Assembly (NCBI GenBank): GCA_016718605.1 | Contig: JADKCY010000002.1 | Span: 1,552,501 to 1,616,500, forward strand | Reading direction: 5' to 3' | Origin: Lysobacterales bacterium | GTDB taxonomy: Bacteria; Pseudomonadota; Gammaproteobacteria; Xanthomonadales; Xanthomonadaceae | DNA: 64,000 nt | Part shown: piece after piece, positions 16,176-24,873 of the stretch | Layout of the letters: each line of letters begins with the position of its first letter | Numbering within the stretch: position 1 is the stretch's first letter | The notes under the pieces: model-generated | What the model was told of the DNA's origin: nothing | The model's database searches: none | What the model saw: only the letters and a program-made list of their open reading frames with translations | Position numbers and translations under genes: made by a program

Positions 16176-16988
16176 CTACGGCGCGCCATCGCTCCTGCGG
16201 ACATTCTGCTGCACCCACGTGTGCAGACATTGCATATGTTGTTCCGGTCGCGTGCCGTCGGCCTGCAGAATGGAAGTGAAGTTCAGGGACTTCGCAATGG
16301 CAGCCAGACGGGCACTACTCGCCACCACCACGCTGGTTTGCAACATCGTTCGCTGTGGCTCCATCGCCTGCGCCCAGACATTTCGCAATGCCTGTTCGCT
16401 GCTCAACATCAGGGCCAGCGGCGGCGTGGCCGCGCTAAGCGCAGCCCAATGCCGACGATCCAAACGCACCGGCACGCGCGCATACACATCGCACTCATCC
16501 ACCACAAAACCCCGTTGTTTGAGTGCCGCTGCAAGCAAGCCTCGCCCATCCGGCGCACCGATCATGACCAGTGCGCGGCCATTCCCGGCCTGCAACTCCG
16601 GCAGCGCCAGCAGGCCCTCGGAAGTCTCGGGGTGACCTGCACGCACCTCTGCAACCAGCGCCAAACGCAGGGCCTTGGCCGTCGCTGCACCAACCGCCAG
16701 CGCCATGCGCTGCCGCGACAAGCTCTCCGGGAGCAAGCTTCGACAGGCGCGAACGGCCATCGGACTGACAAACAAGCCGGTGCCTCGTGAAAGGGCAGCG
16801 CGCAACTGTTCGATCACCTGTCCATCGTTGCGCACTTCAAGGCGGAACCCAGGCAACGCCAACGATTGCGCACCATAGCGCCGCGCGATCCTGCCAATGG
16901 CGACCTGCGCAGTGCTGGCGCGCAGGTTGACCACGGTCCAATCGGACAGCGGCAGAACTTTCGTGGTGGCTTTGATTTCTCGGTGCAT
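16176..16988 (-). CDS. hemD: Uroporphyrinogen-III synthase
   Basis: Closes hydroxymethylbilane to uroporphyrinogen III in tetrapyrrole synthesis. The start at 16988 (MHREIKATTK) was chosen because AGGAG lies seven bases upstream; ATG at 17009 is an alternative. HemD proteins diverge strongly; supportive blocks are LFVSPMAVRACRSLL, LAVGAATAKAL, TSEGLLALPEL, RALVMIGAPDGRGLLAAALKQRGF and VYARVP. 270 aa is a normal length. First gene of hemD-hemX-hemY here. hemC, often upstream, is not adjacent: the next gene is a divergent thioesterase 30 bp away. Confidence 0.82.
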   Translation of the reverse strand: MHREIKATTKVLPLSDWTVVNLRASTAQVAIGRIARRYGAQSLALPGFRLEVRNDGQVIEQLRAALSRGTGLFVSPMAVRACRSLLPESLSRQRMALAVGAATAKALRLALVAEVRAGHPETSEGLLALPELQAGNGRALVMIGAPDGRGLLAAALKQRGFVVDECDVYARVPVRLDRRHWAALSAATPPLALMLSSEQALRNVWAQAMEPQRTMLQTSVVVASSARLAAIAKSLNFTSILQADGTRPEQHMQCLHTWVQQNVRRSDGAP

Positions 16989-17018
16989 GGCAGGCTCCTG
17001 CTGTGACATTCTGCCTGC

Positions 17019-17519
17019 ATGCACAGCCAGCCTCATCCCCCTTCTGCCACCGAGCCCTTCGAGCCCGCATTGCGCGCCCGACTGCAATCGACTTTGAGCG
17101 CCATGCCGCCACTACGCGCCATCGGTTGCAACGTGCTCGATGCAACGCATGAACACCTCTTGCTTGGCGCGCCGCTCGCGCTAAACATCAACGACAAGGG
17201 CAACGCCTTCGGCGGCAGCATGGCCAGCCTGATGACGGTCGCCTGTTGGGGACTCTTCAACCTGCACTTGCAGCGCGCCGGAATCCACGCCGAGGTGTAT
17301 GTGCAGGACTCGCAGATCCGCTATCTGACGCCCGTCTACGAAGACCTGCGCGCATGCGCACAGGCTACGAGTGCTGCCGCTTGGGACGAAGCACTCACCA
17401 TCCTTCGCGAAAAGGGCAAATCCCGTATCGCGATGCGCGCCGCCATCGTTCTTGCCGATGGGCGCGAAGCGGCAACGCTTGAGGCACGTTTTGTCGCCTT
17501 GCGCCCCGCCGCCAAATGA
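17019..17519 (+). CDS. YiiD C-terminal-type (hot-dog fold) thioesterase
   Basis: 166 aa. The central region LNINDKGNAFGGSMASLMTVACWGLFNL matches the YiiD C-terminal thioesterase domain, a hot-dog fold with the NxxGxxFGGS helix start, followed by DSQIRYLTPVYEDL. In some bacteria this domain is fused to an acetyltransferase; here it stands alone. The substrate is unknown. It is divergent from hemD with a very short shared promoter region. Confidence 0.8.
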   Translation: MHSQPHPPSATEPFEPALRARLQSTLSAMPPLRAIGCNVLDATHEHLLLGAPLALNINDKGNAFGGSMASLMTVACWGLFNLHLQRAGIHAEVYVQDSQIRYLTPVYEDLRACAQATSAAAWDEALTILREKGKSRIAMRAAIVLADGREAATLEARFVALRPAAK

Positions 17520-17550
17520 GCCTCTTCGTTGCCGCCTGGGTCAACGCCAC

Positions 17551-18360
17551 TCAGCGCTGACATCGCGCACACCAGACCGTGGCGCGTTGTCCCAAGGTCG
17601 TGTGCCGCAACGGCGTTCCGCAAACTCTGCATGGCAGACCCTCGCGACCATAGACCTGCAGCTCCTGCTCGAAGTAGCCGGGTTCACCTTCCGGATTGAG
17701 AAAGTCCCGCAGGGTCGTGCCGCCGCGGGTGATCGCGTGGGCGAGGATATCGCGAACCGCATCGGCCAGACGCTGATAACGCGCCAAGCTGACCTTGCCG
17801 GCCTCACGACGCGGATCGATTCCGGCGCGAAACAAGCTTTCCGCCGCATAGATGTTGCCCACACCGACCACCACCGCCTGATCCATCAGGAACACCTTGA
17901 CCGTACTTCGCTTTCCTCGGCTGAGTGCAAACAGATGGTCGCCCGAAAAGTCCGGTCCCAAAGGCTCCGGCCCCAGCGCTTGCAACAAGGGATGCACTTC
18001 ACCCGCGACCTGCCAGAGCAAGGCACCAAAACGACGCGGATCGTTGAAACGCAGCGCTCGTCCATCATCCAGCACGATATCCACATGATCATGCAGGCGC
18101 GGCGGCAAGGCCGCATCAACGATCCGCAGACTGCCCGACATGCCGAGATGCAGTAGCGCAGCACCAGGACCCACATGTAGCAACAGATATTTCGCTCGCC
18201 GATCCACCGACGCAACGCGCTGCCCGGCCAGTTGCTGGAGTTGGGCCGGGAATGGCCAGCGCAGATCTTCACGGCGCAGGATCAAGCGGCGCACCGTTCG
18301 CCCCACCACATGCGGCTCGATACCGCGCCGGGTAGTTTCTACTTCAGGTAGCTCAGGCAT
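17551..18360 (-). CDS. mutM: Formamidopyrimidine-DNA glycosylase (Fpg/MutM)
   Basis: Bifunctional DNA glycosylase/AP lyase that removes 8-oxoguanine and FapyG. The mature N-terminus MPELPEVETTRRG supplies catalytic Pro2 and Glu3, which fixes the start at 18360. Further marks are the H2TH region (VGVGNIYAAESLFRAGIDP) and the C-terminal zinc finger CRVCGTPLRHTTLGQRATVWCARC with four Cys. The 269 aa length is typical. It is convergent with the thioesterase gene. Confidence 0.96.
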   Translation of the reverse strand: MPELPEVETTRRGIEPHVVGRTVRRLILRREDLRWPFPAQLQQLAGQRVASVDRRAKYLLLHVGPGAALLHLGMSGSLRIVDAALPPRLHDHVDIVLDDGRALRFNDPRRFGALLWQVAGEVHPLLQALGPEPLGPDFSGDHLFALSRGKRSTVKVFLMDQAVVVGVGNIYAAESLFRAGIDPRREAGKVSLARYQRLADAVRDILAHAITRGGTTLRDFLNPEGEPGYFEQELQVYGREGLPCRVCGTPLRHTTLGQRATVWCARCQR

Positions 18361-18422
18361 GAGGATTCCAGCACACGTCAAGACGACTGCTATTCTCCGC
18401 GCATTCCGGTCGTGGTGACGTC

Positions 18423-18806
18423 ATGCCAACGCTGCCCTCCACCTCGCTCGAACGCCATCTCGCCCTCTGCCTGACGCTGCTGTTCAGCGCGACCAGCAAC
18501 GCGCAGTCCGATGATTTGGCGAACTCGCCAGCGGAGTTGTTGCAGCGCGTCGACCGCAACCGTGATGGTCGTGTGTCTCTGTCCGAGTACCAGCGCTACC
18601 TCAGTCGCGGCTTCGAGGCCATGGACCGCAACGGCGACGGCATCGTCGCGGCCAATGAACTACCCGCAGGCACCCGCTATCGCGAGCGTCGCGAACTCGA
18701 CCTCACCACGCTGGAACAACGCTTCGCCCGTCAGTTCCACGCCCTGGATCGTGACCGCAATGGCTCGCTCGACGTGAACGAGCTGACTCAGCCGCCGCAG
18801 CGGTGA
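18423..18806 (+). CDS. Exported EF-hand protein
   Basis: 127 aa with an N-terminal signal-like segment (LALCLTLLFSATSNAQS) and three EF-hand loops: DRNRDGRVSLSE, DRNGDGIVAANE and DRDRNGSLDVNE, each with Asp/Asn at the calcium-binding positions. Likely a periplasmic or secreted calcium-binding protein; the partner is unknown. It is convergent with the MotB-like gene 14 bp away. Confidence 0.8.
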   Translation: MPTLPSTSLERHLALCLTLLFSATSNAQSDDLANSPAELLQRVDRNRDGRVSLSEYQRYLSRGFEAMDRNGDGIVAANELPAGTRYRERRELDLTTLEQRFARQFHALDRDRNGSLDVNELTQPPQR

Positions 18807-18819
18807 GAGGTGCAGCCGC

Positions 18820-19929
18820 TCACCGATTCGTCAACTGAATCTCGATCCGTCGATTGCGCGCCAGGGCTTCCTCGCTGCTGCCGCTGTCCAGCGGGTGGAA
18901 TTCGCCGAAGCCGTTGGCGGCGAGGCGGCGCGGGGCGATCCCGGCATTGCTGAGGAATTTGACGATGGCGATGGCGCGGGCGGAAGACAGTTCCCAGTTA
19001 GAGGGGAAACGACCCGTGCTGATAGGCCGATGGTCGGTGTGGCCATCAATGCGCAGTACCCAGTCGATGTCGGGCGGGATTTGCGCGGTGACTTCCTTCA
19101 AGGTCGCAGCGAGCTGGTTGAGCTGCTGCGTGCCGGTGGGATTCAACTCGTCCGATGCGCTGGGAAACAGCAGTTCGGATGGCACCACGAAGCGATCACC
19201 CACAATCTGGATGTCGGCACGATTGCCGAGTGCGGCGCGCAGCTTGCCGAAGAATTCGGAGCGATAGCGCGTCAGCTCATTGACTTTGTCGGCCAGCGCC
19301 AGGTTGAGTCGCGCACCGAGGTCCTTGATTTCGACGTCTTTGGATTCGATCGCGATATTGGCGATGTCCAAGGCCTTCTGCACTTGGGCGAGCTGTTCGC
19401 GTAATGCCGCCAATTGCCGGTTGAGCAATTCGGCCTGCGCCGCCGCTTTGGCCGAGAGGTCGGTCTGTACGGTGAGCTTTTCTTTGTTCTCCTCCAGCTC
19501 GGCGAGACGGCTGGCGATTTCGCTTTCGAGTTGCTGCTTGAGCGAATTCAAGGCGTTGATGTCAGCCGTCAGGCGCGCGATGTCGGCTTCGTTCTGGCTG
19601 AGCTTCTCGGTAGCGAGATCGAGATTCAGCTTGAGTGAGTTGGTTTGGTTTTCGCTTTGCTGCAGGCTGGCGCTAAGGTCGCCCACTTCGGTGAGCGCCT
19701 GCAATTTGGCGGCCTTCTCCATCGACAAGGCGTCCGCCAGGTCGGCCAGTTCCTGGTTGAGTTGCGCCAGTGACCGGTCACGACTGGACAGGGCATCGGA
19801 CAGCACGAACTGACCGAGGCTGAAGATCAGCAGCAGGAAGACCAGCACCATCAACAAGGACGACAGGGCGTCGACGAAGCCGGGCCAGAAATCAATAGAT
19901 CGGCGCTTGCGCGCAGCAAGGGTGCTCAT
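18820..19929 (-). CDS. MotB/OmpA-type peptidoglycan-binding protein of a non-flagellar proton-channel pair
   Basis: 369 aa. One transmembrane helix (FVDALSSLLMVLVFLLLIFSLGQFVL, about residues 18-43, with the MotB/ExbD-like Asp in VDAL), a long coiled coil (residues about 50-215, heptads such as SRLAELEENKEKLTVQ) and a C-terminal OmpA domain (IDGHTDHRPI...NWELSSARAIAIVKFL...GFGEFHP). It starts four bases after the stop of the MotA-like gene, so they form one unit. No flagellar genes are nearby. The pair should form an inner-membrane proton channel coupled to the wall; what it drives is unknown. Confidence 0.85.
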   Translation of the reverse strand: MSTLAARKRRSIDFWPGFVDALSSLLMVLVFLLLIFSLGQFVLSDALSSRDRSLAQLNQELADLADALSMEKAAKLQALTEVGDLSASLQQSENQTNSLKLNLDLATEKLSQNEADIARLTADINALNSLKQQLESEIASRLAELEENKEKLTVQTDLSAKAAAQAELLNRQLAALREQLAQVQKALDIANIAIESKDVEIKDLGARLNLALADKVNELTRYRSEFFGKLRAALGNRADIQIVGDRFVVPSELLFPSASDELNPTGTQQLNQLAATLKEVTAQIPPDIDWVLRIDGHTDHRPISTGRFPSNWELSSARAIAIVKFLSNAGIAPRRLAANGFGEFHPLDSGSSEEALARNRRIEIQLTNR

Positions 19930-19933
19930 GGAC

Positions 19934-20944
19934 TCAATCGCGCTTGTGTTCGACAGCAGCGGCGATCGTCCGACTAAGAAGTCGGAACTCCTGACGCAAG
20001 TCTTCGCTCATGCCTTGCTGCGCGCCGCCGCCCTGCGCGAGGGCGCGCAAGGCTGTCCGCAGTTCGGCCTGGGTATCGTTGAGGCGTCCCAATTGTTCCG
20101 CCAACTCACCCATCTGCTCGGTACCCGCGCGTCGATCACGTTCTGACTCAAGCAATGCGCGCTGCATGCGCTCCAAACCATCCGCAGTTTGCTCAAGCAA
20201 GGCTTGCACATAGGCAGGTACCGACGCATCGCCCTCGCTACCAATACCACCCGCCGACAGCTTGGTCATACCCGACAACCACTCTTCGAGCTCGTTGTAG
20301 AAACGATTGGAAGCGCGACCCGAGAGCAGATCCAGCAGACCGATCACCAGCGAACCGGCGAGGCCAAACAGGGAGGTCGAAAAACTCGTCGCCATTCCCG
20401 ACAGTGGCTGCTGCAATTTGTCTTTGAGCGCCTCGAACATCGCAACTGCGTCGCTGCCGCCGGACAAGCCCGCGATGATGTCGCTGACCGAGCCGATGGT
20501 CTTCAGCAAGCCCCAGAACGTGCCGAGCAAGCCGAGGAAGATCAGCAGGCCGATCAGATAGCGCGACAAATCGCGCTGTTCTTCCAGTCGCAGATACACG
20601 CTATCGAGGATTGTTCGGGTGGACGCCATCGACAAACTGAGCGGCTTGCGTTCGGTTTTGCCCAGCATTTTCGCCATCGGCGCCAGCAGGATGGGGGACT
20701 CGGTGGGCATGCGATCTGGTGCGCTGCGACGGAAGTTCTCCATCCAGCGAACTTCGCGCTGCAAGCGCAATGGTTGTTGCAGGTTGACCGCGATACCAAC
20801 CGCGAACACCGCCAGAATCAGGGCATTGAAGCCCGGCGTAGCGCCAAATGCCTGCATCAAGGGACCGAGCATGATCACGGCCAGCGCGGCGACCAGCGCG
20901 AGCACGGCAAGCATCCAGGCAAGCACGCGAATCGGTTGACTCAT
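19934..20944 (-). CDS. MotA/TolQ/ExbB-family proton-channel protein
   Basis: 336 aa from the ATG at 20944 (MSQPIRVLAW), preceded by GGAG. Transmembrane segments: two N-terminal (VLAWMLAVLALVAALAVIML and FNALILAVFAVGIAVNL), then IGLLIFLGLLGTFWGLLKTIGSV and SFSTSLFGLAGSLVIGLLDLL, the MotA/TolQ core with the conserved GLLGTFWGL and TSLFGLAGS motifs. The C-terminal third is helical. Forms an operon with the downstream MotB/OmpA-like gene. ZorA of Zorya is a distant relative, but the other Zorya genes are absent. Confidence 0.85.
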   Translation of the reverse strand: MSQPIRVLAWMLAVLALVAALAVIMLGPLMQAFGATPGFNALILAVFAVGIAVNLQQPLRLQREVRWMENFRRSAPDRMPTESPILLAPMAKMLGKTERKPLSLSMASTRTILDSVYLRLEEQRDLSRYLIGLLIFLGLLGTFWGLLKTIGSVSDIIAGLSGGSDAVAMFEALKDKLQQPLSGMATSFSTSLFGLAGSLVIGLLDLLSGRASNRFYNELEEWLSGMTKLSAGGIGSEGDASVPAYVQALLEQTADGLERMQRALLESERDRRAGTEQMGELAEQLGRLNDTQAELRTALRALAQGGGAQQGMSEDLRQEFRLLSRTIAAAVEHKRD

Positions 20945-21093
20945 GGCGATCTCCAAGCACAGATGGGACAAACGGACTGCCAGCGAGCAGCTTAGGTTCC
21001 CGATACGCCGAAAGTCGTGCTGCGGGGTTTAGCTTCTGCTCCGGCTGTGCCTGCTACTCTGCGTCGTTGATTCTGTCTGTTGGCTGAGCGTCC

Positions 21094-22203
21094 ATGTCCG
21101 AGCCCTCCTCTTCCGCAACCGGATTGCACGCCATGGCAGTGCAATGGGTACAACAACTCAACCAATGCCTGCAGCGCGGCTGGCCGCTCGATTTGGCTTT
21201 GGCGCTGCAGGACACGCTGGATGCGCTGGTCGATGCTGCCGATCACGCGAGCGATCCACGGCTGTTTGAGCAGACCTTGGCGATTTCGGTCTATCTGAGC
21301 TCGTTCATGGAGGAAGGTCGCCATCCCGATGACACCCAGCGCGAGCATCTGCGTCAGTTGTGCGAAGCCGTCGCACCCGGTGAAATCAGCGCATCGATTC
21401 AACCTGCGACCGCAGAGCAGGATCGCGGCGTCCTGCTGGTAAGCGGCGATGATCAACTTGCCTTGGCACTCGACGAAGCCTTGCGCGGCAAAGGCATTCA
21501 GTTGCTGGTGCGCTCCAGTGTCGATGAAGCTATTGCCGATCCGGCCGAGGGGGTGCTCAATCTGGTCGTTGTCGATGGCAACGAACTGGCCGATTTTTCC
21601 CAACGCAGCCGCACTTTTTCGCAGATCTACCGCCACCCGCAACGGCGTTGCGCGCTGCAGGTGCTTACCCGCAGCGGCGACTTGAACGAGCGCATGTTTG
21701 CTTTGCGGGCCGGTGCCGACGAAGTGCTGCGGCTTAGCGAGGACATTACTCCGCTGGTTCGCAGCATCGTCGAAGCGGTGCGCCCTGGTCCCAGCGAGCC
21801 CTACCGCGTGCTGATCGTGGACGATGATCGCAGCCAGAGCATGTTCTGCGAAGCGGTTCTGCGCAGCCAGAACATCGAAACGCGTGTCGCTTCCGAGGCC
21901 AGCCAGGTGCTGGCCGAAGTGGACGCGTTCCGACCCGAGGTCGTGCTGCTGGATCTGCACATGCCGGAAGTCGATGGCATTGAAATGGCGGGTCGCATCC
22001 GCGCACTGCCGGGCGGGGAGTTGCTGTCGATCGTGTTCCTTTCGGGCGATCACGAGAAGGATGTCCGCTTCGATGTACTCGCAGCGGGTGGTGATGATTA
22101 CTTCACCAAACCGATTCCGCCGCGTCATCTGGTCACCGGCGTCATCAGTCGTGCCCGGCGTACTCGCGCGCTGGTCCATCGCTTGGGGCAGGTCGCGAAA
22201 TGA
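21094..22203 (+). CDS. Response regulator with two receiver-like domains and no output domain
   Basis: 369 aa. An N-terminal helical region (to about residue 105), a degenerate receiver-like domain (GVLLVSGDDQLALALDEAL...LVVVDGNE, about 110-225), and a canonical receiver (YRVLIVDDDRSQSMFCEAVL...VVLLDLHMPEVDG, phospho-acceptor about Asp287; conserved Lys in YFTKPI). It ends shortly after the receiver with a basic helix. Related proteins often continue into a GGDEF domain; here the gene stops and overlaps the next ATG by four bases. It may be a phospho-relay or adaptor protein. Confidence 0.8.
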   Translation: MSEPSSSATGLHAMAVQWVQQLNQCLQRGWPLDLALALQDTLDALVDAADHASDPRLFEQTLAISVYLSSFMEEGRHPDDTQREHLRQLCEAVAPGEISASIQPATAEQDRGVLLVSGDDQLALALDEALRGKGIQLLVRSSVDEAIADPAEGVLNLVVVDGNELADFSQRSRTFSQIYRHPQRRCALQVLTRSGDLNERMFALRAGADEVLRLSEDITPLVRSIVEAVRPGPSEPYRVLIVDDDRSQSMFCEAVLRSQNIETRVASEASQVLAEVDAFRPEVVLLDLHMPEVDGIEMAGRIRALPGGELLSIVFLSGDHEKDVRFDVLAAGGDDYFTKPIPPRHLVTGVISRARRTRALVHRLGQVAK

Positions 22204-22739
22204 GCCCGCTGCGAGCATTCGATGGTGTGAGCCCCAAACTCGGCCAGCGTGTCTACGTCGATCCGGCAGCGACCGTGATTGGCGATGTGGCGATCGGTGA
22301 TGACAGCTCGATCTGGCCTGCTGTGGTCATCCGCGGCGACGTCAATTTCATTCGCATCGGTGCGCGCAGCAGCATTCAAGATGGCACCGTGATTCACGTC
22401 AGCCACGACGGACCATTCACCCGCCCCGGCGGGTTTCCCACCGTGGTTGGCAATGACGTCACTGTCGGTCACTCGGTCGTGCTGCACGGCTGCACACTGG
22501 AAGACGCCTGCCTGATCGGCATGCATGCCAGCGTGCTGGATGGTGCCGTCGTGCAGAAGCACGGCTTTGTCGGCGCCGGCGCGTTGATTCCACCGGGCAA
22601 AGTGGTGGGCTCAGGCGAGCTTTGGGTTGGCAATCCGGCCAGAAAACTGCGCGATCTCAGTCAACGTGAGATCGACAGCTTGCTTTACTCCGCGCAGCAC
22701 TATGTGCGCTTGAAGGATCGCTATTTGGCGGGCGGGTGA
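22200..22739 (+). CDS. Gamma-carbonic-anhydrase family protein (YrdA/PaaY-like)
   Basis: 179 aa left-handed beta-helix protein built of hexapeptide repeats (VIGDVAIGDDSSIWPAVVIRGD and following). Candidate zinc ligands are His in VIHVSHD and VGHSVVLHG. The C-terminal helix includes LRDLSQREIDSLLYSAQHYV. Proteins of this group bind zinc; carbonic anhydrase activity is proven for few. ATG overlaps the stop of the preceding response regulator (ATGA), so the two are coupled. Confidence 0.9.
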   Translation: MSPLRAFDGVSPKLGQRVYVDPAATVIGDVAIGDDSSIWPAVVIRGDVNFIRIGARSSIQDGTVIHVSHDGPFTRPGGFPTVVGNDVTVGHSVVLHGCTLEDACLIGMHASVLDGAVVQKHGFVGAGALIPPGKVVGSGELWVGNPARKLRDLSQREIDSLLYSAQHYVRLKDRYLAGG

Positions 22740-22742
22740 GGC

Positions 22743-24059
22743 TTATTCGAAGCCATCGCTGAACAGCCGATCAAGTCGATCTACATCGACAACAACGAAC
22801 ACGTCATCCACACCATTGTTGTCGCCAGTCACGATATTGTTGGCTTGCGATGCATAGGCCATCAATGCGCCATCGGGACGCATCCCGCGTCTGCTTGGGA
22901 CGATGCTGCCATTGCTCACGGCCGTTGTGCCGCTCGCCGCACTCAGCAGGAATAAGAGATTCGGGTCGCGGAACAGCCATGCCTGCTGAGTCGCGCCAAC
23001 ATTTTCGTTGCAGGCATAGATGACCTCACCAAGATCGTTGACTGCAGGGGTCTCGCAACTCGCCGCACTGGCAGGCAAAGGGATCGCCGTCAGGCTGCCG
23101 GACTGCAGATCACGTCGATAAATTCGACTGGTCGCTCCGCTGACCAGATTAGTCGCAAACGAGCGAAACACGACATAGCGGCCGTTTTGTGAAATCGAAG
23201 GTGAGTCAGACTGCGAGTTGGCCGCCTGATTGCTGGCGTTGATGCTGACCATCCGCGTGTTGCCGGCGATCCGGTCGCGCAGATAGACCTGAATGTTGCC
23301 GCCGTTGGCAGGGCTTGCCGCAAGGTTTGAAGCGGACGCAAACACGGCGTAGCGCGCATCACCCGAGAGAGCAAGCTCGGCGCTCTCCAACGCACCATCG
23401 GCCGCCTGCTGTTCACCGTCCGACACGCTGAGCCGTGAGGTGTTGGCAGTCTGCATGTCGGTCAGCAACAGATCGGGTGAGCCGTTGCTATCGCCACTGA
23501 TTTGATTGCTGGCGGACGAGTAATAGGCGACATATCGACCGTCAGCGGAGATACTCGGGTAGCGGGCCTGCGCATTGATGGCGCCACCGATCGTGCTGAC
23601 GCTGACACGTTGTGTCGCTAGGCTCTGACGATCGTGGCGGAATACGCTCTGCGATGGCGACTGCTCACCGCTGACCAGATTGGTCGCAAAACTGCTGAAG
23701 GCGACGTAGCGCCCATCGGCTGACAAGGCCGGTCCGATGCTGTTGCCGTTCGCAGCATCGCCATTGGGCGCACGACTGATCAGACTGAGCGCATCGGTTC
23801 CAAGATCCATCAGCAGAATCTGCGCGGCGCCCGAGCCAGGATCGAGCCCCAGATTGCGCGAGTTGGTCGAGAAGGCCAGGTCCAAGGTATTCAGCGCGAA
23901 AGCCGGATCGTGCATGTTCGACTCCGCCTGGATGCCGCCCGCGCCGGTGACGCGGAACAGGCCCAAATCCGCGTGTGCCGTTTGACTCAGCAGACTCAGG
24001 CCGACCGCCGCGAGCGGCGGTAGAATGGTGAACAGCGAACGCTGGAGATTCATCGACAT
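22743..24059 (-). CDS. Exported TolB/PD40-type beta-propeller protein with DGFE C-terminal tag
   Basis: 438 aa from the ATG at 24059 (CGGAG lies seven bases upstream). It has a signal peptide (LPPLAAVGLSLLSQTAHA) and then repeated blades of the form SADGRYVAFSSFATNLV, SADGRYVAYYSSASNQI, SGDARYAVFASASNLA and SQNGRYVVFRSFATNLV, typical of WD40-like PD40 repeats. The final residues are DRLFSDGFE, a tag shared with the Asp-box protein of this window. No enzymatic motif is seen. Likely surface or secreted; ligand unknown. Confidence 0.75.
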   Translation of the reverse strand: MSMNLQRSLFTILPPLAAVGLSLLSQTAHADLGLFRVTGAGGIQAESNMHDPAFALNTLDLAFSTNSRNLGLDPGSGAAQILLMDLGTDALSLISRAPNGDAANGNSIGPALSADGRYVAFSSFATNLVSGEQSPSQSVFRHDRQSLATQRVSVSTIGGAINAQARYPSISADGRYVAYYSSASNQISGDSNGSPDLLLTDMQTANTSRLSVSDGEQQAADGALESAELALSGDARYAVFASASNLAASPANGGNIQVYLRDRIAGNTRMVSINASNQAANSQSDSPSISQNGRYVVFRSFATNLVSGATSRIYRRDLQSGSLTAIPLPASAASCETPAVNDLGEVIYACNENVGATQQAWLFRDPNLLFLLSAASGTTAVSNGSIVPSRRGMRPDGALMAYASQANNIVTGDNNGVDDVFVVVDVDRLDRLFSDGFE

Positions 24060-24672
24060 GGCGCAACTCCGGATCAAAAGCGATGTGGGTCACTGCAACC
24101 GCAAGAAATCACGACACTGACTGACTTGATTACAGCCTGGGGTTGGTCTGACGCATGCACCACTAACGACGTTTGCCGTCGCTTCGTGTCACGCCTCGAC
24201 GCCTCGCCAATTCAGCATGCCGAAGACGCACAGATAGTCGCGCCGAAAAGCGTTGCTGGAAAACAATCTGCACATGCGCAAAAGCAACGGGGGGGGGGGG
24301 GGGGGGGGGGGGGGGTGTTGGGTAGCCGCAAGTAGGCATGGCCGGCGCAGCCGATGCTCCCATCCCAGATTTGACTGGCCTGATTGATCTTCTTCCCCGG
24401 ATTAATCCGGGCGCCAAATTCGAATTGGACGCTCCATGCCGGGTCATTGAAACGCGCGGATATGCCGGTTCTCGTGACGTTCGGAACCCGACTTCGCCCG
24501 CTTTCAAGTTCGCCGGGCAAGTTGGTGACGCAATCCACAGCCAATGCTGGCCAGCGGGAGCCCTAAGGAGCCTTGGGGAACGAAAAAGCGAACGCGACCC
24601 GACCGAATCAGTGCACGTCGATCGTGACCTCTTACGCGGCGTGAGTGACGCCAAGTGCCGCGTGGGCAGGGG
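24060..24672. other. Intergenic region with a 27-base G run
   Basis: About 610 bp between the divergently read propeller gene and the end of the feo operon. It contains the homopolymer at 24289-24315. Open frames cross it (24338-24901 plus; 24163-24654 minus), but their translations are Arg/Pro/Ala-rich and look random. The segment after the G run also overlaps the FeoB-associated gene in antisense. Nothing else is supported. Confidence 0.4.
24289..24315 (+). repeat. Homopolymeric tract of 27 G
   Basis: Uninterrupted run of G counted from 24289 to 24315. Such a run can form stacked G-quadruplex structure, slips readily in replication and is prone to length error in sequencing. It lies in non-coding sequence, about 230 bp from the start of the propeller gene and outside any frame I support. 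Confidence 0.95.
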
Positions 24673-24873
24673 TCAGTCTGAGCCGGCTGGCTTGCCGTTC
24701 GCCCGACCCGCCAGCGCACAGCCGCCGCACGCTGCACACGTCGAACGCGGCGGTGCGGTGCCACAGGCGACTGCGTCCACTCGCCTGCGTCCGGGGAGAC
24801 GATGGCGCAACAACCAGAACAGGCTGAGCAGCACCGCACCCCCGACGATGACCCATTGCATCGCTTCGCTCAT
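24673..24873 (-). CDS. Small FeoB-associated Cys-containing membrane protein
   Basis: 66 aa: one transmembrane helix (MSEAMQWVIVGGAVLLSLFWLLRH, residues 6-22) and a C-terminal Cys motif (TCAACGGCALA, with a further Cys upstream in VACGTAPP). Its ATG overlaps the feoB stop by four bases, so it is translationally coupled. Short Cys-rich membrane proteins next to feoB are known (FeoB-associated family); in Xanthomonadales such a gene replaces feoC. A metal-related role is inferred from context. Confidence 0.72.
   Translation of the reverse strand: MSEAMQWVIVGGAVLLSLFWLLRHRLPGRRRVDAVACGTAPPRSTCAACGGCALAGRANGKPAGSD

Noticed and set aside
17371..18156. 261-codon plus-strand frame opposite mutM
   Set aside because: Shadow frame of mutM, whose motifs on the other strand are unmistakable.
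18820..20944. Zorya-like anti-phage system (ZorA/ZorB)
   Set aside because: Only the motor pair is present. No ZorC, ZorD or ZorE-type gene lies next to it; the neighbours are mutM, an EF-hand protein and a response regulator.
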